64,000 bases of DNA from Acetobacter lambici (GTDB taxonomy: Bacteria; Pseudomonadota; Alphaproteobacteria; Acetobacterales; Acetobacteraceae): positions 1 through 64,000 of the forward strand of contig NZ_WOTD01000003.1 of NCBI RefSeq assembly GCF_011516885.1, given 5' to 3'. Within the stretch, counting starts at the first letter, position 1; each line of letters begins with the position of its first letter. This document shows positions 20,425 through 31,278 of the stretch, in pieces. The notes below the pieces were generated by a model. The model saw only the letters and a list, made by a program, of their open reading frames with translations. It was not told the DNA's origin and searched no databases. A program made the position numbers and the translations under genes.

Positions 20425-20461
20425 GACCCTTCACTCCCGTTCCACCGCCCAGCAGGGGGTT

Positions 20462-20782
20462 TTAATTAAAAGACTTCCCACAGGAGCATTTTGATGCCGC
20501 GTTCGGGTTATCGAATGAAAATCCGGACTGTTCGAGGGAGACAACAAAGTCGACCGTTGTGCCCTCAAGGTGCGGGCTGCTTTCACGGTCCACAAAAACT
20601 TTGACATCATCACAAAGAACAACAATGTCGTCCTTCTCTGGAGCAGAGACCAGACCCATCATGTATTTAAAGCCCGAGCATCCACCGGCCTCAACCATGA
20701 TACGGATGCCTTCGGCCGGGTTGCTTGAACCGGCAATTGCTGAACGCACCGCATCGCGCGCCGCATTGGTCAACTGGATCAT
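20462..20782 (-). CDS. nif-linked IscA/HesB-type Fe-S protein
   Basis: 106 residues of the A-type carrier family, with the three conserved Cys: GGCSGFKY and, at the C-terminus, SKCSCGKSF. The start at ATG 20782 is preceded by GGAGGGG at short spacing; the frame continues upstream, but homology begins here. It is the first gene after a consensus sigma-54 promoter and precedes nifU, the position of 'IscA-nif' in Azotobacter and others. It probably accepts or delivers iron or clusters for nitrogenase maturation. Confidence 0.9.
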   Translation of the reverse strand: MIQLTNAARDAVRSAIAGSSNPAEGIRIMVEAGGCSGFKYMMGLVSAPEKDDIVVLCDDVKVFVDRESSPHLEGTTVDFVVSLEQSGFSFDNPNAASKCSCGKSFN

Positions 20783-20822
20783 TTTCCCCTCCGCATTAAT
20801 TCTTTTCTCAAAGAAATACGTC

Positions 20823-20837
20823 GCAAGGACCGTGCCA
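20823..20837 (-). promoter_or_regulatory. Sigma-54 promoter of iscA-nifUSVW
   Basis: The minus strand reads TGGCACGGTCCTTGC, a full match to TGGCACG-N4-TTGC, about 40 bases before the IscA-type start codon. Confidence 0.88.
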
Positions 20838-20925
20838 GAAGCATTTTCTGTTTTATAAAAATGAACACATATCTGGCAGCCCGTCAGAACAGGCCGCTCT
20901 GTACAGCCCGGGCTGGCAAGCCTTT

Positions 20926-20941
20926 TGCTGCCAGACAAACA
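20926..20941. promoter_or_regulatory. Possible imperfect NifA site upstream of iscA-nifU
   Basis: The plus strand reads TGCTGCCAGACAAACA: TGC-N10-ACA, one mismatch from the NifA dyad, about 90 bases upstream of the -24 element. It could be chance; a weaker TGT-N10-ACG occurs at 20974-20989. Confidence 0.35.
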
Positions 20942-21103
20942 AAACGGATTACATTTTTGGGGGGCAACAATACTGTTATGTTTGCAACGTTGCCGCACCC
21001 ATTATGCGCGGAATGTTACACAAAACATCACGGTTCCATACAGCGGGAATACTCGCACAAAATGAAGTCTTCACATGGACACATGTGCGTTGCACGGTGC
21101 CGG

Positions 21104-21712
21104 TCAGTCTGCGCTTTTGCGAATACGCGCCATACGGCTTTCACCGCTTTCATCACCAAAGCAGTCATCAAAATCGTCGCATTCGGAACAGACGGGAACG
21201 CTACACAGCCGGAACCCTTCATCACGGCAGATCATGCGGAACAGGAATTTTTTCCACTTCATGTCACCTGTATTCCGGCTGGCCAGAGGCTCAAAATAGC
21301 GCTCCATAAGCCAGGACAGTTCGCGCCGTGAGCGCAACCCCAGATCCTGCCACAGATGGTTGGGGGCCATGGCGCGGCGTGCCACCATATCGGCCAGTAG
21401 CAGTTCGCGCTCGTCCCCCGTAGTGGCCCTGCGCAAGAGGTCGCGCAGGCAGTTTTCATCCTCCTCCAGTACAGGCTCGACCTGACTTTCAAAAGATTCA
21501 AAAAGTGCATGCACGGAAGGAAACACCTGCGCCACAAGATGGCTCAGCCGCGCCCCTCCTACACCCAGCGTTTCCGATGGCAGGCAGTTGCGCTCCTTGG
21601 CATCCGCCAGACCAACGGCCAGTATGGAAGCCAGAACATGTGCATCAAAACCTTCACACATGTCTCCGTGAACAGCCGCCATCAGCCAGGCATGAATATC
21701 TGCTGCTCCCAT
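21104..21712 (-). CDS. nifQ: NifQ, molybdenum donation for FeMo-co
   Basis: 202 residues starting at ATG 21712, which has GGAGG 8 bases upstream. The C-terminal half has the NifQ metal-binding pattern C-x7-C-x4-C-x2-C-x5-C (from MICRDEGFRLC to FDDCF) and the conserved LGLRSRRELSWLMERYF. NifQ carries a Mo-Fe-S cluster that supplies Mo to the NifEN/NifH machinery. It is the last gene of the nifHDKENX run; 320 bases with a new sigma-54 promoter separate it from iscA. Confidence 0.93.
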   Translation of the reverse strand: MGAADIHAWLMAAVHGDMCEGFDAHVLASILAVGLADAKERNCLPSETLGVGGARLSHLVAQVFPSVHALFESFESQVEPVLEEDENCLRDLLRRATTGDERELLLADMVARRAMAPNHLWQDLGLRSRRELSWLMERYFEPLASRNTGDMKWKKFLFRMICRDEGFRLCSVPVCSECDDFDDCFGDESGESRMARIRKSAD

Positions 21713-21732
21713 AACCAGTTCCTCCGAGTTTA

Positions 21733-22014
21733 TCAGACTGCTATGTGGGTCTGGCAGTTGGTCGGACATACGCGGGCGCAGGCACCGCACCCCACGCAGG
21801 CACCTGCATCGTCCATAGCCATGACGCGACGATCAATATCGTCTTCGTCTTCCTCGTCATCCACAATTTCGCCTTCGTCATTCACACCGCGTAGGGTCAT
21901 TACGCCGCGACCGCACACCTTGTAGCAGCGGCCACAACCAATACACACACCGGGGTCTATGGCGTTCAGGTAGGACGGGGTCCAACTGCGGCCATCTCGC
22001 GTTGTCGCACTCAT
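21733..22014 (-). CDS. fdxB: nif-specific 4Fe-4S ferredoxin (ferredoxin III, FdxB type)
   Basis: 93 residues with two cluster motifs: CIGCGRCYKVCGR near the N-terminus and CVGCGACARVCP near the C-terminus. Between them is a very acidic stretch (DDEEDEDDID). This is the ferredoxin usually placed between the NifX-associated genes and nifQ. It probably supplies electrons for FeMo-co synthesis or nitrogenase. Confidence 0.9.
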   Translation of the reverse strand: MSATTRDGRSWTPSYLNAIDPGVCIGCGRCYKVCGRGVMTLRGVNDEGEIVDDEEDEDDIDRRVMAMDDAGACVGCGACARVCPTNCQTHIAV

Positions 22015-22016
22015 GC

Positions 22017-22223
22017 TTAAGCCTCTTTTTCTTCCAGCGCACGCAGGGCCGTGCGACGTGCCTCCAGAGTGGCGTATGCATCATGCGCACGGGCAGCCAC
22101 TTCGGGAATATTGGTCCAGCCAATAGGCAGATCTTCCGACAGGTCATGCAGGTCCATTTTGGCCTTGACCGCCCGCGACGAAAGTTTTTTGATTTCGGCG
22201 CGCAACTCCTCAATATCAGACAT
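22017..22223 (-). CDS. NifX-associated small coiled-coil protein (CCE_0567/DUF683)
   Basis: 68 residues from ATG 22223 (AGGACA upstream). It is mostly helical, with heptad-like Leu/Ala spacing (MSDIEELRAEIKKLSSRAVKAK) and a conserved DLPIGWTNIPEVA segment. It belongs to the small family that always follows the DUF269 gene in proteobacterial nif clusters. Its function is unknown. It sits 2 bases before the ferredoxin start. Confidence 0.88.
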   Translation of the reverse strand: MSDIEELRAEIKKLSSRAVKAKMDLHDLSEDLPIGWTNIPEVAARAHDAYATLEARRTALRALEEKEA

Positions 22224-22237
22224 TATTTTCTGTCCTC

Positions 22238-22717
22238 TCACGCATTGGCGACATCGGGATATTCCCCGATAACATCAAGGGCCATACGGACCGCCTTCAT
22301 ACCTTCGTTCGACAGTGCTTCAAGATTTTCAAATCCGAAACGATGCACATCACGCAGGGTTTTTGAGAATATGACCAGTCTGCCCGTTGTCAGGATCACA
22401 CGGCCAAATCCCTCATGGCTCATTTTCATCATGGGGGATGCCATCAGGCCGCAATTCTGTTCCACCGCCAGACCAACCGCCTGATAAAAATGCTCCACCC
22501 GCGAGATAACATCCGGGTCAGGATCGCTAATGATCGGCATGGCGCGTTTTTCTTCCCGGCTGACAATATAATCACGCAGCAGCCATTCATCCGGTTTGTT
22601 CTCCCACGCGCCAAAGGAATCTTCCGCACGGATGCGCCCGATTAACGCCCTGAGAAAAGGGCTTTTCATCGGGTCTTCTTCCTGCACCAGAGTCGCTGGT
22701 GACACTTCGTGAGACAT
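22238..22717 (-). CDS. NifX-associated nitrogen fixation protein (DUF269)
   Basis: About 159 residues from ATG 22717 (AGGACG upstream; an in-frame ATG at 22732 overlaps nifX). Family marks are SPFLRALIGRIRAEDSFGAWE, a central HFYQAVG, and SHEGFGRVILTTGRLVIFSKTLRDVHRFGF. It is always linked to nifX and thought to help in FeMo-co biosynthesis; no reaction is known. Confidence 0.9.
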   Translation of the reverse strand: MSHEVSPATLVQEEDPMKSPFLRALIGRIRAEDSFGAWENKPDEWLLRDYIVSREEKRAMPIISDPDPDVISRVEHFYQAVGLAVEQNCGLMASPMMKMSHEGFGRVILTTGRLVIFSKTLRDVHRFGFENLEALSNEGMKAVRMALDVIGEYPDVANA

Positions 22718-22718
22718 A

Positions 22719-23210
22719 TCAGTCGTCCTCATCCAGAAAATCCATTGAGCGTTTGACGCCCATGGCCTTGCGCAGCCACGGTGGGGGATTCCCCACCATC
22801 ATGGTCTGCACCCGTTCAATGACCGAGGGGATGCTCTCAGGGTTAAGCAGCTTGACCGGGTGAATATGCGCCCGCACGACCTTGGCTGCCGCGGGGCCAC
22901 CAATAGCGAGCACAAAAAGAAGGTTACACCCCGCGAGCGCCTCCACCTTGGGGCCGATCCGGTCATCCCCCTCGGTCTGGTGCGCGCCACTTTCATCCGA
23001 GACATCATCAAAAGCCACGGCCTCAACAAACCGCGCGTTCTGTGGTGTCACATCCCAGATTGCAAAACGCTGGGCCGAACCAAAATGCGCGTTAAGGGAC
23101 TTCATGTCCCGCGTGGCAATCGCAATCCTCAGGCGCGGCGCATCCTGCGGCAGTTCGCCCTGCGTATCGTTCTGTGCTGTGTCAATGAGTTGCAAATGTA
23201 CCGCTGGCAT
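22719..23210 (-). CDS. nifX: NifX FeMo-co precursor carrier
   Basis: 163 residues from ATG 23210 (GAGGGG upstream). It has the dinitrogenase-cofactor-binding fold: RIAIATRDMKSLNAHFGSAQRF and LLFVLAIGGPAAAKVVR. NifX carries NifB-co/VK-cluster intermediates between NifB, NifEN and apo-NifDK. The start lies inside the nifN 3' end (29-base overlap), implying coupling. The C-terminus ends in an acidic tail. Confidence 0.92.
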   Translation of the reverse strand: MPAVHLQLIDTAQNDTQGELPQDAPRLRIAIATRDMKSLNAHFGSAQRFAIWDVTPQNARFVEAVAFDDVSDESGAHQTEGDDRIGPKVEALAGCNLLFVLAIGGPAAAKVVRAHIHPVKLLNPESIPSVIERVQTMMVGNPPPWLRKAMGVKRSMDFLDEDD

Positions 23211-24582
23211 GACGCCCCTCCTCAGTTGTAATGACTGGTGCTGGAATGGCACTTCCAAAATCTTCCGGCCTGTGTTCATGGCTCTCGCTAAGGAACTGGT
23301 TGGCCACACGGAAGATAAGCGAACGTGTGCCGCGATAGCCCACCGTTTCCTCATGCGAGACACCAAGCCGGTCAAAGATTGGAAAACCTACACGCATCAA
23401 CGGCACGCCAAGCCGTGCGGCGGCCTGCCGACCGTGGCTGTGCGTCACGAGCAGGTCCGCTCCCGCCTGTGCCGCACCGTCCTCCAGATCCATCAGGTCC
23501 CCTACAATCACATTCTCAACCGGAATGCGCTGTAGGTTGCGGTTGCCCCCAGTAGAGGCAATGGCAGTTACGACCGACGCACCCATGCCCGCAAAAAACT
23601 GCGATAGACTGAACAGCAGGTCCGGGTCTGCGGCAATAGCCACCTTTTTGCCGCCAAAATGAAAATGCCCGTCCAGCATGGCGTCTACCAGTTGCGCACG
23701 GTGCCTGCGCAGGCGGCCCGGAACCGGTTTGAGCGAAAGCCGTGCCAGTAAAGAGACAAGCCGGTCCGATGGTTCCAGACCTGTTAGTGTAGGAAACACT
23801 GTTGCGGGCACGCCTGTCATGGCTGTTAACGTGTCCGCTGGCGTACGCATGTGCTCGCCAATGGCAATGGTGTGTACTGCACGCGCCATATTCGCTATTT
23901 CCGATAGCGACGTGCCACCAAGGGAGGTCGGCACCCAGCTCTCCGCAATATGTCCATCAAGCGAGTAGGAAACATCTGGCAGGATAACTGGATAAAATCC
24001 AAAACTTTCAATAATTTCACGCAATGCTTCAATATCAACCGGTGTCTGGTGCACACCGGGCAGCACATTGATCTGCTGGAATGAGCGGATTGATGGCGAC
24101 CACGGTTCAACAAGGCGGTTAATGATCGCGGTAGTGGCACTTGCCCAGCCGTCCTCCAATGCTCCGGCATAATCCGGGGTGGAGGCCAGCACCACCTTTG
24201 TCTCCGCAAGCTCCGGGTTCCGCTCCATAATCAGACGTAGATCGCCCTCACTATCCTCCCCCCGCGTTTCCACAAGGGCTGTGGTCGCAACACCGATAAA
24301 GCCCGGCTTCATGCGTCTGGCCAGCGTTAGAAGCGCTTCTTCCAGATTAGATGCCCCCCCCCAGCAGGTGGCGACCTCGTCCATGGCGGTTGTCTGGAGG
24401 GGGATCGCCTCCTTGAAGTGCCTTACAGACAACACTAGCGCAAAGGAGGTACATCCCTGCGCGCCATGGAAGAGGGGAATCCCCTTTTCAATCCCCAGAT
24501 AGGCAAGGGCCGCACCCAAGGGTGCGGAAGATTTGAGTGGATTAAGAGAGACCGCCTTACGGCGCTGGATAACGGTCGCCAT
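23182..24582 (-). CDS. nifN: NifN, FeMo-co scaffold beta subunit
   Basis: 466 residues resembling NifK. The start MATVIQRRKAVSLNPLKSSAPLGAALAYLGI is typical of NifN, and a cluster Cys lies in HGAQGCTSFALVLSVRHF. With NifE it forms the scaffold on which the NifB-co precursor becomes FeMo-co. It starts 11 bases after nifE. Confidence 0.94.
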   Translation of the reverse strand: MATVIQRRKAVSLNPLKSSAPLGAALAYLGIEKGIPLFHGAQGCTSFALVLSVRHFKEAIPLQTTAMDEVATCWGGASNLEEALLTLARRMKPGFIGVATTALVETRGEDSEGDLRLIMERNPELAETKVVLASTPDYAGALEDGWASATTAIINRLVEPWSPSIRSFQQINVLPGVHQTPVDIEALREIIESFGFYPVILPDVSYSLDGHIAESWVPTSLGGTSLSEIANMARAVHTIAIGEHMRTPADTLTAMTGVPATVFPTLTGLEPSDRLVSLLARLSLKPVPGRLRRHRAQLVDAMLDGHFHFGGKKVAIAADPDLLFSLSQFFAGMGASVVTAIASTGGNRNLQRIPVENVIVGDLMDLEDGAAQAGADLLVTHSHGRQAAARLGVPLMRVGFPIFDRLGVSHEETVGYRGTRSLIFRVANQFLSESHEHRPEDFGSAIPAPVITTEEGRHASGTFATH

Positions 24583-24593
24583 TGTATTGTCCC

Positions 24594-26045
24594 TTATCCG
24601 ATTGGTACGAGGGCTGGTACGCCTTCATCATCAAACTCCGCCTCGCCATCTTCCTGCTCCCAAGGGGCAAGTCGCCTGACGTCCTCCCACACCGGGTTGG
24701 ACAGGGAGGCATCCAGTTCCCGAACAAGTGTGACCATGCCATCGTACCCGGCAAAGGCATGGTGGCGCTCCTGGTTAATATCCAGCCACGGCGTACGGGC
24801 CTTGAGTGCGACAAACTGCGTGCGCCCGCCGGAAAGCAGAATATCCGCGTCCCCGCGCCGCAATTGAGCGTACATCTCACGCGGAGGAATGGAACTGACC
24901 ATATGGGCATCCCCACCCATAAGATCCTTGATTTTCTGTTTGTCGTTGTCTGTCGACTTCCGAACAGACGTGCTGACAATCACCATCCCCATTTCCTGCA
25001 AAGCAGAGACGATTGACCAGGATTTAACTCCACCGGTGTAAAGCAGAACCCGCTTGCCAGCCAACCGCTCACGGTAAGGTTCCAACCTGCTCCAGGCTCT
25101 TTGTTCTTCCGCCTTGATCAGGCCTTCGGTACGGTCAATCAGATCCGCCTCTGCTCCACGCGCAACCAGCATCCGTGCCAAATTACGCAGAGCATCCGAT
25201 GTGTCACCAATCCCGTAAAAAGAGCCTTCAAAATACGGAATCCCCCACCGCTCTTCCATCTTTCGGGCCACATTAATCAAGGCCGTGGAGCACACCATCA
25301 TGTTAACCCGTGCACGATGCGCGGTAGCAACCTCGTGGTAACGGGCATCCCCGGTAATGCAGGCATTAAGGCGTATACCCAGTTGCTCCAGCAGGGGTTT
25401 GACCTGCCACAACTCCCCGGAAAGATTATATTCCCCTAAAATATTGATATCTGTGGGCGTACTGCGTTCAGGCTCCATGGTCCCGATCACATGATCAAGC
25501 AGAGTCTCCCCCGCCAGTTTGTTCCCCAGATTTTTGGACCCGACAAAACCCGGCGCGTTAATGGGAATGCAGGGTGTGCCGAATTTTTCGGTAGCATGGT
25601 GGCAGACGGCATTAATATCGTCGCCAATCAGGGCGGGCACACAGGTTGAATAAACAAAAATAGCTGGCGGCGTGTAACGTTCAATCACTTCACGGATGGC
25701 GCGATAAAGGCGCTTTTCGCCATTACCCATAATAATATCTGTTTCGGTAATATCAGTCGTGGCACCAATACGGTACAATTCAGGCCCGGACGTTGCGGCG
25801 TGACGATTGTCCCAGCCATTTCCCTCACAGGCCAGTGGGCCATGCACCAGATGCACAACATCCGTTATGGGCTGGAGCGCGATCTTGGCACCGTCAAAAG
25901 CGCATCCGCCCGCAGCAGCACCGGGCTGGAGCGGCTTGGAGCATCCCTTTTTACGGGCCTTTTCACCTTTGGCCACGTTTGTATCGCAACCTGGCTCATC
26001 AAAGAGCGCGGTTATCTTCGCGTTCAGGGACTCCGCCATGCCCAT
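24594..26045 (-). CDS. nifE: NifE, FeMo-co scaffold alpha subunit
   Basis: 483 residues resembling NifD, with cluster Cys in GCAFDGAKIAL, HGPLACEGNGWDNR and STCVPALIGDDI. It keeps the NifE-typical GDARYHEVATAHRA region near the cofactor site. It follows nifK by 55 bases with no promoter seen. Confidence 0.95.
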   Translation of the reverse strand: MGMAESLNAKITALFDEPGCDTNVAKGEKARKKGCSKPLQPGAAAGGCAFDGAKIALQPITDVVHLVHGPLACEGNGWDNRHAATSGPELYRIGATTDITETDIIMGNGEKRLYRAIREVIERYTPPAIFVYSTCVPALIGDDINAVCHHATEKFGTPCIPINAPGFVGSKNLGNKLAGETLLDHVIGTMEPERSTPTDINILGEYNLSGELWQVKPLLEQLGIRLNACITGDARYHEVATAHRARVNMMVCSTALINVARKMEERWGIPYFEGSFYGIGDTSDALRNLARMLVARGAEADLIDRTEGLIKAEEQRAWSRLEPYRERLAGKRVLLYTGGVKSWSIVSALQEMGMVIVSTSVRKSTDNDKQKIKDLMGGDAHMVSSIPPREMYAQLRRGDADILLSGGRTQFVALKARTPWLDINQERHHAFAGYDGMVTLVRELDASLSNPVWEDVRRLAPWEQEDGEAEFDDEGVPALVPIG

Positions 26046-26100
26046 TCTCCTATGAGAGGTGCCCCGTTCAAACCTGAACGGGGCAGGGTAAAAGACGTTT

Positions 26101-27636
26101 TTAACGCGTCAGATCGAAGGAATAGTCCGTAACACCCGGATCCATCGTGTCCTGATCCAGACAATCAAAGATTTTATCGAGGATTGTCACCAGAACACGC
26201 AGACCACCCTGATAACCCCATACGGGGAAACGGTGATGATGATGGCGATCAAAGATCGGGAACATCAACCGGATCAGAGGCGTTTTGGTATCGCGTTCCA
26301 GATACTTGCCGTAGGAGTTGCCGATCAGCAGATCAACCTCTTCCGTCGCCAGCAACGAACGCATGTGCCATAGATCACGCCCACCCCAGGCCTTGCAGCC
26401 TGCACCGAATGTCGAACTGTCAAACAGCGCCTGCATCTGGGCTTCCCAGGCCTTGGACCCGTTTGTTGCAAGGCAATGCTTGGGCTCGCCACCTGTTTCA
26501 AGCACGAAGCGCGCCATGCCATAGACAAAATCCGGATCGCCATAAATGGCGTAGGTTTTGCCGTGCAACCAGGACTGGCTATCCGCCATGGCGTCCACCA
26601 GACGACCACGTTCAAGTTCCAGAGCTTCTGGCACTGGCTTGCCCGTCAGTTCGGAAATACTGCTCAGCAGGTCATCGGTCCCGCCAACACCAATCGGATA
26701 GTGCAGAGACTTTGTTTTCTGGCCAAAACTGGCTGCATAATCGAGCGTTTTGGGTGTGCAATATTCCTGCAAGGACAGCGTGGCCGAAGCATTGACCGCA
26801 TTTTTGGTCGCTTCAATCGGCGTGCCGCCATCATACATGCGGAACTCACCATCCGAGGGTGTGTCAAACTGGTCGGACACATCCGAAAGGATCGTATAAT
26901 CCACGCCCATCAGATCCAGAACACGCTTGAGCTCGCGGTTGTTGCCAACAGCAAAACCATCAAACCCCGGAATAATGTTCAGAGAGCCATTGGGTTTGGC
27001 TTCCTTACCCTTCCAGAAATGATCCAGAATGCCCTTGAGCATATTGTCGTAGCCGGTCACATGGCTGCCAACAAATGCCGGTGTGTGGGCAAAAGGAACA
27101 TCAAAGTCTGCCGGAACAGACTCTTTATCCTTCGCCGTAGCAATAAAGGCATTCAGGTCATCGCCGATCACTTCCGCCATGCAGGTGGTGGAGACGGCAA
27201 TCATTTTGGGCGAATAAAGCTTGTAGGTATTCGCCAGCCCGTCAACCATGTTGTTCAGGCCACCAAAAACAGCGGCATCTTCCGTCATGGAGGAAGACAC
27301 AGCAGAAGATGGTTCCTTAAAATGGCGTGACAGATGCGAGCGATAATACGCCACACAGCCCTGCGAACCATGCACGAAGCTCATCGTGCGTTCGAAACCG
27401 GACGCCACGAACACAGCACCCAGAGGCTGACACGCCTTGGCCGGGTTAACACTCAGTGACTCACGGGCAAAATTCTTTTCCCGGTAGTCCCAGCTTTTTG
27501 TCCAGTCAGCAATCTGCGTGACCTGCTCAACCGGAGGCATGTTCTCGAACTCGGCCTTGCGAGCGAGCATGTCTTTATATTCAGGTTCCCGAAACAGCGG
27601 CGCGTGGTCGAGAATCTTGTCAGCGGACTGTGGCAT
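26101..27636 (-). CDS. nifK: NifK, nitrogenase MoFe protein beta subunit
   Basis: 511 residues. P-cluster ligands are visible in [23 protein letters not shown] and [12 protein letters not shown]. The N-terminal extension ([17 protein letters not shown]) is the long form found in proteobacterial Mo-nitrogenases. The C-terminus ends DYSFDLTR, as usual for the family. It follows nifD by 77 bases. Confidence 0.97.
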   Translation of the reverse strand: MPQSADKILDHAPLFREPEYKDMLARKAEFENMPPVEQVTQIADWTKSWDYREKNFARESLSVNPAKACQPLGAVFVASGFERTMSFVHGSQGCVAYYRSHLSRHFKEPSSAVSSSMTEDAAVFGGLNNMVDGLANTYKLYSPKMIAVSTTCMAEVIGDDLNAFIATAKDKESVPADFDVPFAHTPAFVGSHVTGYDNMLKGILDHFWKGKEAKPNGSLNIIPGFDGFAVGNNRELKRVLDLMGVDYTILSDVSDQFDTPSDGEFRMYDGGTPIEATKNAVNASATLSLQEYCTPKTLDYAASFGQKTKSLHYPIGVGGTDDLLSSISELTGKPVPEALELERGRLVDAMADSQSWLHGKTYAIYGDPDFVYGMARFVLETGGEPKHCLATNGSKAWEAQMQALFDSSTFGAGCKAWGGRDLWHMRSLLATEEVDLLIGNSYGKYLERDTKTPLIRLMFPIFDRHHHHRFPVWGYQGGLRVLVTILDKIFDCLDQDTMDPGVTDYSFDLTR

Positions 27637-27713
27637 TGTCCTTGCTCCTCTTCAGGTCGTGGGTGCGCCAGACGGCACCACACGCTTGTTCAGTTCATTT
27701 TTAAGAAACAGCG

Positions 27714-29204
27714 TCAGGCTGCTTCTTTTTTCCAGGGTGCCTTGAACAGCCCCCAGACCGGGTTGTTGATGGCCAGATCCATGTCACGCGCGAAAATCGC
27801 AAAGCCGTCGTAGCCATGATAGGGGCCGGAATAATCCCATGAGTGCATCTGACGGAACGGAATACCCATTTTCTGCACAGGATATTTTTCCTTAATGCCA
27901 GACCCGACAAGATCAGGGCGCATGCCTTCAATAAAGCGCTCAAGCTCGTAGCCGGTCACGTCATCATAGATCAGCGTGCCTTCGCGCACGTAGTGGCCAG
28001 TGCGCTGGTAGTCATCACTATGTGCGAATTCGTAACCCGTGCCGGTAATGACCATGCCCAGATCATCATAGGCATTCACCACGTGGCGCGGACGCAGACC
28101 GCCCACATAGAGCATGACCGTCTTGCCTTCGAGGCGCGGCTTGTACTTTGCCAAAATAGCGTCAACCAGAGGCTGATATTTGGCAATTACCCGTTCCGCG
28201 TTCGCCTGGATCGTCTCGTCAAACAAGGCTGCGATCTTGCGCAGGGACGCAGCAATCTGGGACGGACCAAAGAAGTTATATTCCACCCAGGGAATATTGT
28301 ACTTCTCTTCCATGTAACGGCAGATGTAGTTCATGGACCGGTAACAGTGGATAAGATTGAGCTTGGCCTTGGGCGCACGCTCCATCTCGGCCAACGTTGC
28401 ATCACCCGACCAGTTACCAACAACCCGCAGCCCGATTTCCTCAAGCAGAATACGGGAAGACCAGGCATCGCCACCAATATTGTAATCACCAATGACATTG
28501 ACGTCATAAGGTGTTGTCTCAAATTTGTCTTCAGATCCATCCTGATTGAACACCCAGTCACGAATGGCGTCATTCGCAATATGGTGACCAAGGGACTGAG
28601 AAACACCACGAAAACCTTCGCACCTTACGGGAACAATGGTTTTTCCGGTTTCTTTCTTTTTCTTGCGCGAGACGGCTTCAATATCGTCACCGATCAGGCC
28701 GATCGGGCACTCGGACTGAATGGAAATACCTTTGGCAAGCGGGAAAAGCTCATCAATTTCATCAATGATTTTTTCAAGCTTCTTGTCGCCACCAAAAACA
28801 ATGTCACGTTCCTGAAAATCGGAAGTGAACTGCATGGTCACGAATGAATCCACGCCTGTATTACCAATGTAGTAATTCCGACGCTGCGACCAAGAATACT
28901 GTCCACAACCAACAGGTCCATGGCTGATATGGACCATGTCCTTGACCGGCCCCCAGACCACACCCTTGGAACCGGCATAAGCACAGCCGCGAATGGTCAT
29001 AACACCGGGAATGGACTTGACGTTCGACTTGACGTCACATTCACTCAGGGCACCTTCTGCCTTTTCTTCGGCATCAGGGGTCGTGGAGACGCTCAGATGC
29101 TTCTGACGGCGCTTGCGGGATTTATCCGGATACGCTTCCAGAACCTCTGCAATCAGGCGTTCAGGCAGCGTGGGGTCGTTGATGGTCCCTTCATCGAGGC
29201 TCAT
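27714..29204 (-). CDS. nifD: NifD, nitrogenase MoFe protein alpha subunit
   Basis: 496 residues. P-cluster Cys lie in [26 protein letters not shown] and [13 protein letters not shown]. The FeMo-co ligands are the Cys in [13 protein letters not shown] and the His in [16 protein letters not shown]. All active-site residues I could check are intact, so the enzyme should work. It lies 72 bases after nifH in the same operon. Confidence 0.97.
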   Translation of the reverse strand: MSLDEGTINDPTLPERLIAEVLEAYPDKSRKRRQKHLSVSTTPDAEEKAEGALSECDVKSNVKSIPGVMTIRGCAYAGSKGVVWGPVKDMVHISHGPVGCGQYSWSQRRNYYIGNTGVDSFVTMQFTSDFQERDIVFGGDKKLEKIIDEIDELFPLAKGISIQSECPIGLIGDDIEAVSRKKKKETGKTIVPVRCEGFRGVSQSLGHHIANDAIRDWVFNQDGSEDKFETTPYDVNVIGDYNIGGDAWSSRILLEEIGLRVVGNWSGDATLAEMERAPKAKLNLIHCYRSMNYICRYMEEKYNIPWVEYNFFGPSQIAASLRKIAALFDETIQANAERVIAKYQPLVDAILAKYKPRLEGKTVMLYVGGLRPRHVVNAYDDLGMVITGTGYEFAHSDDYQRTGHYVREGTLIYDDVTGYELERFIEGMRPDLVGSGIKEKYPVQKMGIPFRQMHSWDYSGPYHGYDGFAIFARDMDLAINNPVWGLFKAPWKKEAA

Positions 29205-29276
29205 CGTCTTTACTCCTGGGTTTCGAGAGCGAAAAGCCTGACGGGCACGGGACTACCCGACCCGCCCGGCTCAGGA

Positions 29277-30317
<1,041 letters not shown>

Positions 30318-30402
30318 TTAAAATTTTTAAAAATACCGTAGGTAAATAATAGATTTTTTATAAAGGTAACGAAAATTCTATAAAATCAGATATTTTGGAG
30401 CT

Positions 30403-31278
30403 TTATGCAGGATTGCTAACATAATCGAGCCCAACAAGTGGCAGATTCAGGCGGGTAATCTGCATTTCCTCCAGAAACCGCAGTTCATTACGGGTCAGCT
30501 CAATATCTGGCAGAATAGCATAGTGCGGCCCTGCCGAACGTTTTAAGATCTGCCGTGCATAGGAACGCAGCATCTGATCATCAAACCTGCACCCTAAAAA
30601 CAAAAACCCGACAGATGTACGACGCCGCTGCACAATGTCAGGAATCGGCGTCTGGATGTCGAGTTCTGTCAGCACTTCGACATAGTCTGAATCAGCGACC
30701 AGAAAGTGATGGGCGGGAGAAACCGAACCATGCGGTTTGTAGAGAAGGGTTTTCCAGTCTACTGCATTTTGCATGGCGACCGAATCTCCCTGCGCGTCAT
30801 ATGCACGATACCAGGTAAAGTCACGCACACCTGTCCGTGGCGTACCCTGCACCTCGCCCCAGCGGTCTCCCGCTACACAACCGAGAGCCACACGCATAAT
30901 CCCATCGTACCATGTATCAACGATCATGGAGGGCGCGCTCGCTGCCAGACTGAAATGTAGCGGAGAGGGCGCAATAGGCTGACCAAACGCACGGTCCATC
31001 AGCGAATCGAGTGTCTGACGGTGGCGTTTGCTCTCTATATACTGGGCAGCGGCCCACGGATTACCCCGTGCACGTTTGGGCAAAGCGACATGCCTGCCAA
31101 AAAAATCCGCAAGCTCCTTTGTATTGGACGGAACAATACTGTCTGCTTCCTTACTCTGCCCACTGGTTTGCGCTGACTGCTTTTGCAGATCAAGGGCAAT
31201 AGCCGTCATACCCGGTCCAAGATAAGGTACCAGATGCCCAGCACTGATACGCGCAAAAAGATGATCCCAGCCGATCAT
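30403..31278 (-). CDS. SIR2-like domain protein of the nif cluster
   Basis: 291 residues from ATG 31278, which overlaps the nifT stop (ATGA) and has GAGGAGG upstream, so translation is coupled. It looks like a SIR2_2-type NAD-binding domain: an N-terminal Gly-rich GHLVPYLGPGMTA in place of the sirtuin GAG motif, a middle KPHGSVSP with the conserved His, SDYVEVL, and a late FLFLGCRFDDQMLRSYARQIL. The zinc Cys pairs of true sirtuin deacetylases are absent. Related domains in phage-defence proteins consume NAD. SIR2-like genes occur beside nifT/nifZ in other alphaproteobacterial clusters, but I know of no assigned role. It is the last gene before the nifH promoter. Confidence 0.75.
   Translation of the reverse strand: MIGWDHLFARISAGHLVPYLGPGMTAIALDLQKQSAQTSGQSKEADSIVPSNTKELADFFGRHVALPKRARGNPWAAAQYIESKRHRQTLDSLMDRAFGQPIAPSPLHFSLAASAPSMIVDTWYDGIMRVALGCVAGDRWGEVQGTPRTGVRDFTWYRAYDAQGDSVAMQNAVDWKTLLYKPHGSVSPAHHFLVADSDYVEVLTELDIQTPIPDIVQRRRTSVGFLFLGCRFDDQMLRSYARQILKRSAGPHYAILPDIELTRNELRFLEEMQITRLNLPLVGLDYVSNPA
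30406..30421. promoter_or_regulatory. Possible distal, imperfect NifA site of nifH
   Basis: The plus strand reads TGCAGGATTGCTAACA, TGC-N10-ACA, about 150 bases upstream of the nifH -24 element and overlapping the stop codon of the SIR2-like gene. It has one mismatch from the consensus, the same variant seen upstream of iscA. No perfect TGT-N10-ACA occurs between here and the promoter. Confidence 0.35.

Noticed and set aside
20974-20989. TGT-N10-ACG as a second NifA site before iscA-nifU
   Set aside because: Mismatch in the second half and more than 130 bases from the promoter; too weak to call.
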